A stretch of DNA of 11,301 nt, taken from assembly GCA_046462535.1 (NCBI GenBank), contig JBKGVF010000011.1, positions 1 through 11,301 on the forward strand. Reading direction: 5' to 3'. The notes beneath the pieces are model-generated. The model did not search any database. It was not told where the DNA came from and saw only the letters and a program-made list of their open reading frames with translations. How positions within the stretch are numbered: the stretch's first letter is position 1; every line of letters begins with the position of its first letter. The stretch is from JAAZCI01 sp046462535 (GTDB lineage: Bacteria; Pseudomonadota; Gammaproteobacteria; Cardiobacteriales; Wohlfahrtiimonadaceae). Made by a program: the position numbers and the translations under genes. Positions 8,047 to 11,301 of the stretch are shown piece by piece.

Positions 8047-8052
8047 TATAAT
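8047..8052 (+). promoter_or_regulatory. -10 element of the metA-ldt promoter
   Basis: A perfect TATAAT sits 52 bases before the metA ATG and just after the metY terminator, in the right place to drive metA and the overlapping transpeptidase gene. No good -35 is present at 16-18 bases upstream (GCCTTA at 8024-8029 is the position with a 17-base spacer), so it may need an activator or be moderate in strength. No MetJ-type repeat is apparent. Confidence 0.5.
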
Positions 8053-8104
8053 GTGGCTTTTCCATAAAATATAAGTTAATACATGACAAGTAGAAGAGGT
8101 CTCT

Positions 8105-9043
8105 ATGCCAGTTAAGATTTCAAGTCAGCTGCCCGCTTATAAAGTCTTAAAGAGTGAAAATATCTTTGTGATGGATGAGGAGCGTGCTGTAACGCAGGAT
8201 ATCCGCCCCTTAAAAATTGCCATCTTAAATCTGATGCCATTGAAAGAGGTTACGGAGACACAGCTTTTACGGGTGTTAGGTAATTCGCCTCTGCAGGTGG
8301 AGCCTGTCTTTTTAACTACGGAGAGCTACCAATCCACCAATACGGATGAGGCCTATTTAAGTGCTTTTTATCGTACCTTTGAGGAGGTGCGAAATGAGGC
8401 ATTTGATGGCTTTATTATTACAGGAGCTCCGGTTGAAAAGATGCCATTTGAGGAGGTGCTCTATTGGGAGGAGCTCACTGAAATTATGGAGTGGGCGGAT
8501 AAGAATGTCTTCTCCACCCTCTATATCTGTTGGGGTGCACAGGCGGGCCTCTATCATCGTTATAAAATTCCTAAGTATGATCTGCCAGAGAAGTGTTTTG
8601 GAATCTTTTCCCATACTGTTCTTGAGGAGAATATTAAGCTCTTAAGGGGATTTGATGATCAATTTTGTGCTCCACATAGTCGTCATACCGAGGTGCGACG
8701 AGAAGATATTGAGCAGCATGAAGATCTAATGATTTTAGCGGAGTCGGCGGAGGCGGGCATCCATATTGTGGCGAATCGAGATCTGCGCCATATCTATGTG
8801 ATGGGGCATGGGGAGTATGATGCTGACACCTTAGAGCGGGAGTATCTACGTGATATTGAGGCTGGTGAAGAGATTGCGGTACCGAAAAATTATTATCCCG
8901 ATGACGATCCTACACAGGCGCCCTTAGTCTCTTGGCGATCTCACGGAAGCCTGCTTTTTTCGAACTGGCTTAATTACTGTGTTTATCAAGAGACACCTTT
9001 TGATTTAGCAGCATTAGCGAGAGGTCTGCATGATGAAGGGTAA
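8105..9043 (+). CDS. metA: MetA-family homoserine O-acyltransferase, predicted acetyl-CoA specific
   Basis: This cytoplasmic enzyme acylates homoserine in the first committed step of methionine synthesis. Its 312 residues match the family (E. coli 309), and the key residues fall at the canonical numbers: K47 (NLMPLK), nucleophile C142 (YICWGAQAG), H235 and E237 (MGHGEYD), and R249. Residue 111 is Glu (TGAPVEKM), where E. coli MetA has Gly (TGAPLG). Published work on Bacillus cereus MetA and an E. coli G111E change showed that Glu111 switches use from succinyl-CoA to acetyl-CoA. I therefore infer a homoserine O-acetyltransferase (EC 2.3.1.31), although automatic annotation would probably say succinyltransferase (EC 2.3.1.46). 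The nearby metY uses O-acetylhomoserine, which agrees. The whole sequence reads more like Bacillus-type MetA than the enteric one. The ATG follows AGAGG by 5 bases. Its last 14 bases overlap the start of the downstream transpeptidase gene. Confidence 0.95.
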   Translation: MPVKISSQLPAYKVLKSENIFVMDEERAVTQDIRPLKIAILNLMPLKEVTETQLLRVLGNSPLQVEPVFLTTESYQSTNTDEAYLSAFYRTFEEVRNEAFDGFIITGAPVEKMPFEEVLYWEELTEIMEWADKNVFSTLYICWGAQAGLYHRYKIPKYDLPEKCFGIFSHTVLEENIKLLRGFDDQFCAPHSRHTEVRREDIEQHEDLMILAESAEAGIHIVANRDLRHIYVMGHGEYDADTLEREYLRDIEAGEEIAVPKNYYPDDDPTQAPLVSWRSHGSLLFSNWLNYCVYQETPFDLAALARGLHDEG

Positions 9044-10673
9044 GGGTAGAGGGGATGTGAGCGTTAGAAGGCGCAAGGAGAGGGGTGTGAGAGGTAAGAG
9101 AAGAGCAGTGTTTATTATAGGGGGGCTCTTATTGGCAGGTAGTGCTGTAGCCCAGATTGATAAGGAGCAGTTTTATCAGGGGTTAGAAGCACAGAAGCAG
9201 GGTAGCCAATTGAGTGATAAGCAGGTTTCAGAGCTCTTTAAAGGGCTAGCTCAGTTAGAGAGATCATTGCTCTTAGAAGATGGGAGTATGAAGCTTAATC
9301 AGCTGGGGCAAGGGATTCTTGAGTATCTCGCTAAGAGTGATGAAGAGGGGCTTAATCCAGAGGATTACCATCTTTCTCAGATTGAGGCACTACTAAAGAG
9401 AGGGGCAATTGAGGAGCGAGCAGAGCTTGAAGCGCTACTATATGATGGGCTCTTTACTTATATGCGGGATATGGTTGAGGGACGTCCTCATCTTAAGAGG
9501 CTTGATGAGGATTGGTTATTAGAGGGGCGACAGATCAACCTTACTGAGGCGTTAGGTGCGCTTCAGGAGAGGGGGGCGCGCTATTTAGAGGAGCTAGCGC
9601 CTAAGTATGAGCAGTATCAGCTGCTTAAGGGAGCATTACAGCGTTATCGAGAAGCGTCGCTTACAGCGGAGGAGGAGCATCAAGTTCCGACTACTGCAAC
9701 ACTGCGCGCTGGTGATCGTGGAGAGGCCGTTGCACTATTAATCTTGCGATTAGATGAGCTGGGCTTTCTAAAGGGGCCTGTGGCTGATAATAATTACTTC
9801 TCAAAAGAGGTTGTCGCAGCAGTTAAGGTTTTTCAACAAGCACACCTATTAGAGCCAGATGGAGTGGTGGGGCGCCGTACGTTTGAGGAGCTTAATAGAA
9901 CACTATCAGAGAGAATTGCACAGATTAAGATCAACCTTGAGCGATGGCGCTGGATGCCAGAGTCGCTTGGTGAGCATTACCTTGTGGTAGATATTCCAAA
10001 ATATGAGTATGCAGTAATTAAAGAGGGGGAGGAGCTACTACGGGCTAAAACGGTTGTGGGAATGAATCGTCGAAAGACCCCGGTCTTCTCCTCTGAGATG
10101 AGCTATATAGTCTTTAGCCCCTATTGGCATGTTCCTAGATCGATGGCGGTTAAGGATCAGCTACCAAAATTGAGAGAAGATCCATACCGTTTAGAGCGTT
10201 CAAATATTAGGATATATGATCGTGAGGGAAATGAGATTGATCCGGGGATGGTCGATTGGGATCAATATACGCCTAATAACTTTCCTTTTACATTGCGTCA
10301 GGATCCAGGGGCGTATAACTCTTTAGGGCAGGTAAAGTTTATGTTTCCCAATGATTATGCAATCTATCTGCATGATACACCTCAACGGTACCTGTTTGAT
10401 AAGACGGCGCGCACATTTAGTTCTGGGTGTATTCGTATTGAGAATCCAACGGAGTTGGCGGAGTATCTGCTTGAAGATCTTGGTTGGACGCGAGAGCGTA
10501 TTGAGAGAGCATACGGGCGTAGTAGCGAGGCAACCGTTCGTCTTAGTGATGAGATGAAGTTTCCCGTCTATACACTCTACATGACTGCTGAGGCAGAGAG
10601 TGGTGGGGTGGTTCACTTTCGTCCTGACATTTATGATAAAGATGCTATACTGCTTAAGGCGCTCAACGAGTAG
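9030..10673 (+). CDS. YcbB/LdtD-like L,D-transpeptidase (murein cross-linking)
   Basis: This is a periplasmic or membrane-anchored enzyme predicted to form 3-3 meso-diaminopimelate cross-links in peptidoglycan. The 547-residue protein has a long basic N-region (R13-R25, with clusters RRRK and GKRR), a hydrophobic segment at 26-38 and a possible signal-peptidase site AVA|Q after A41. A helical scaffold domain follows (about 45-215), then a PG_binding_1 domain (about 225-290, LRAGDRGEAV to TFEELN) and a YkuD catalytic domain (about 316-500). The catalytic motif is complete: H448 in LHDTP, and SSGCIRIENP with S465 and C467. The domain order matches E. coli LdtD/YcbB (615 residues), though LdtE/LdtF-like activity cannot be excluded. 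The start at 9030 lies inside metA (ATGATGAAGGGTAA overlap) with GAGAGG 5 bases upstream, so translation is probably coupled to metA. ATG 9033 is also possible. It is followed by a weak terminator-like hairpin. Confidence 0.92.
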   Translation: MMKGKGRGDVSVRRRKERGVRGKRRAVFIIGGLLLAGSAVAQIDKEQFYQGLEAQKQGSQLSDKQVSELFKGLAQLERSLLLEDGSMKLNQLGQGILEYLAKSDEEGLNPEDYHLSQIEALLKRGAIEERAELEALLYDGLFTYMRDMVEGRPHLKRLDEDWLLEGRQINLTEALGALQERGARYLEELAPKYEQYQLLKGALQRYREASLTAEEEHQVPTTATLRAGDRGEAVALLILRLDELGFLKGPVADNNYFSKEVVAAVKVFQQAHLLEPDGVVGRRTFEELNRTLSERIAQIKINLERWRWMPESLGEHYLVVDIPKYEYAVIKEGEELLRAKTVVGMNRRKTPVFSSEMSYIVFSPYWHVPRSMAVKDQLPKLREDPYRLERSNIRIYDREGNEIDPGMVDWDQYTPNNFPFTLRQDPGAYNSLGQVKFMFPNDYAIYLHDTPQRYLFDKTARTFSSGCIRIENPTELAEYLLEDLGWTRERIERAYGRSSEATVRLSDEMKFPVYTLYMTAEAESGGVVHFRPDIYDKDAILLKALNE

Positions 10674-10694
10674 CCCACATAGGTGGCCTATTTC
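10671..10694 (+). terminator. Possible weak terminator after the L,D-transpeptidase gene
   Basis: TAGCCCAC 10671-10678 can pair with GTGGCCTA 10683-10690 around an ATAG loop, with one C-C mismatch, followed only by TTTC. The stem includes the stop codon itself. The short T-run makes efficient termination uncertain. Confidence 0.4.
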
Positions 10695-10717
10695 GAACAT
10701 ATATCTAATGGTCTCTT

Positions 10718-10739
10718 TAATGATAATCGTTGATCATTA
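10718..10739. promoter_or_regulatory. AT-rich palindrome upstream of the tRNA-tuf promoter
   Basis: TAATGAT at 10718-10724 and ATCATTA at 10733-10739 are perfect inverted repeats separated by 8 bases. There is no T-run, so it is not a terminator. Its position about 80 bases before the -35 box would suit an upstream protein-binding site. It resembles a Fur box only partly, so no regulator is assigned. Confidence 0.35.
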
Positions 10740-10786
10740 GTTAATTGATAAAGAACGCCTATGACATAGTTCTATTATAGAGAGTT

Positions 10787-10801
10787 GCTCAAATATTAAT
10801 C
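10787..10801 (+). promoter_or_regulatory. Candidate Fis-binding site
   Basis: The 15 bases GCTCAAATATTAATC match 12 of the 13 defined positions of the Fis core consensus GNTYAAAWTTTRANC; the exception is A at position 9. The centre is about 57 bases before the expected transcription start of the tRNA-tuf operon. In E. coli the homologous thrU-tufB operon is activated by Fis through upstream sites, so the position makes sense. Binding and the presence of Fis here are inferred. Confidence 0.5.
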
Positions 10802-10816
10802 ATCGGATTAAAAATG

Positions 10817-10844
10817 TTGACAGGCGAGGTTTCAAATGTATAAT
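10817..10844 (+). promoter_or_regulatory. Consensus sigma70 promoter of the tRNA-tuf operon
   Basis: Perfect TTGACA (10817-10822) and perfect TATAAT (10839-10844) are separated by 16 bases. The -10 box ends 14 bases before tRNA-Tyr, so transcription should start about 7 to 8 bases ahead of the tRNA. The region upstream is AT-rich, as expected for a strong stable-RNA promoter. Confidence 0.92.
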
Positions 10845-10858
10845 GAGTAACTTCTTCA

Positions 10859-10943
10859 GGTGGAGTGGCCGAGTGGTTAAAGGCAACAGACTGTAAATCT
10901 GTCCTCTATGAGTTCGAAGGTTCGAATCCTTCCTCCACCACCA
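10859..10943 (+). tRNA. tRNA-Tyr (anticodon GTA)
   Basis: An 85-base class II tRNA with encoded CCA. The acceptor stem is GGTGGAG/CTCCACC (10859-10865 with 10933-10939), the anticodon stem ACAGA/TCTGT encloses a loop with GTA at 10893-10895, there is a long variable arm, and the T arm is GAAGG-TTCGAAT-CCTTC. It corresponds in position to tyrU of E. coli and is the first gene of the tRNA-tuf operon. Confidence 0.97.
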
Positions 10944-10954
10944 GTTATGAGTAT

Positions 10955-11028
10955 GCGGGTGTAGTTCAATGGTAGAATCTCAGCCTTCCAAGCTGATTGT
11001 GTGGGTTCGATTCCCATCACCCGCTCCA
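10955..11028 (+). tRNA. tRNA-Gly (anticodon TCC)
   Basis: 74 bases including encoded CCA. The acceptor stem is GCGGGTG/CACCCGC (10955-10961 with 11018-11024), the anticodon stem TCAGC/GCTGA carries TCC at 10987-10989, and the T loop is TTCGATT. It starts 11 bases after tRNA-Tyr and corresponds to glyT of the E. coli tufB operon. Confidence 0.97.
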
Positions 11029-11035
11029 AATTCTT

Positions 11036-11111
<76 letters not shown>

Positions 11112-11160
11112 GTCATTTTTTATAATTCCATTCGAGATAAACTTTTAAGAGTATTATATT

Positions 11161-11301
11161 ATGTCAAAGGAAACTTTTAGTCGTACTAAGCCGCACGTAA
11201 ACGTCGGTACAATTGGTCACGTAGACCATGGTAAAACAACATTAACAGCGGCATTAACGAAAGTTGGTGCTGAAGAGTACGGTGGTGATACACGTGCATA
11301 T
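11161..11301 (+). CDS. tuf: Translation elongation factor EF-Tu (3' end outside window)
   Basis: The first 47 codons of EF-Tu, the GTPase that delivers aminoacyl-tRNA to the ribosome. The start MSKETFSRTKPHVNVGTIGH is typical of the family. It is followed by the P-loop GHVDHGKT (G1) at about residues 19-26 and TTLTAALTKVGAEEYGGD. It is cut by the window edge. It lies downstream of Tyr, Gly and Thr tRNAs as tufB does in E. coli, so it is probably co-transcribed with them and released by RNA processing in the 49-base spacer. The Shine-Dalgarno is weak (AAGAG at 11147-11151, 9 bases before ATG), which is unusual for such a highly expressed gene. Whether a second tuf copy exists elsewhere cannot be seen here. 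Confidence 0.96.
   Translation, partial: MSKETFSRTKPHVNVGTIGHVDHGKTTLTAALTKVGAEEYGGDTRAY

Noticed and set aside
11121..11126. TATAAT between tRNA-Thr and tuf as a separate tuf promoter
   Set aside because: The matching -35 would lie inside the tRNA and has little similarity to TTGACA; cotranscription from the strong promoter at 10817-10844 is simpler.

Overview
The window comes from a gammaproteobacterium of moderate GC content. The clearest evidence is the right end, where tRNA-Tyr, tRNA-Gly(TCC) and tRNA-Thr(GGT) lead into an EF-Tu gene. This is the tyrU-glyT-thrT-tufB order known from Escherichia coli, without the upstream thrU. Gene content and protein style would fit the Cardiobacteriales/Ignatzschineria-like lineages, but that placement is a guess from recollection and was not computed.

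Layout. Positions 2-1363 (+) hold two tandem YafJ-type class II glutamine amidotransferase sequences. The first is cut by the window edge. The second begins in the same frame right after the first one's stop codon and lacks its N-terminus, including the catalytic cysteine. Positions 1391-5733 (-) are the sbcD-sbcC operon for the SbcCD (Mre11/Rad50-type) nuclease, with a TAATG overlap between the genes. Positions 5936-6388 (+) encode a small four-helix membrane protein that I do not recognise. Positions 6638-7924 (+) are metY (O-acetylhomoserine sulfhydrylase), followed by a strong intrinsic terminator. Positions 8105-9043 (+) are metA, with its own promoter. Positions 9030-10673 (+) encode a periplasmic YcbB/LdtD-like L,D-transpeptidase whose start overlaps the metA end by 14 bases. 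A consensus sigma70 promoter at 10817-10844 then drives the tRNA-tuf operon, which runs off the right edge. No stretch of more than 300 bases is without a gene; the longest gap is the 249-base leader of metY.

How the genes fit together. MetA carries Glu at residue 111, the determinant of acetyl-CoA use, so it is probably a homoserine O-acetyltransferase. Its product, O-acetylhomoserine, is the substrate of MetY, so the two neighbours form a direct-sulfhydrylation route to homocysteine. SbcC and SbcD form one nuclease complex. The L,D-transpeptidase appears to be translationally coupled to metA although it has no obvious metabolic link to it.

Most of the window is housekeeping sequence and I found no convincing new multi-gene system. 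The points worth a second look are the truncated in-frame amidotransferase copy, the MetA specificity residue, the metA-ldt overlap, the symmetric repeat around a G-rich tract in the sbcD divergent promoter region, and a near-consensus Fis site upstream of the tRNA-tuf promoter.
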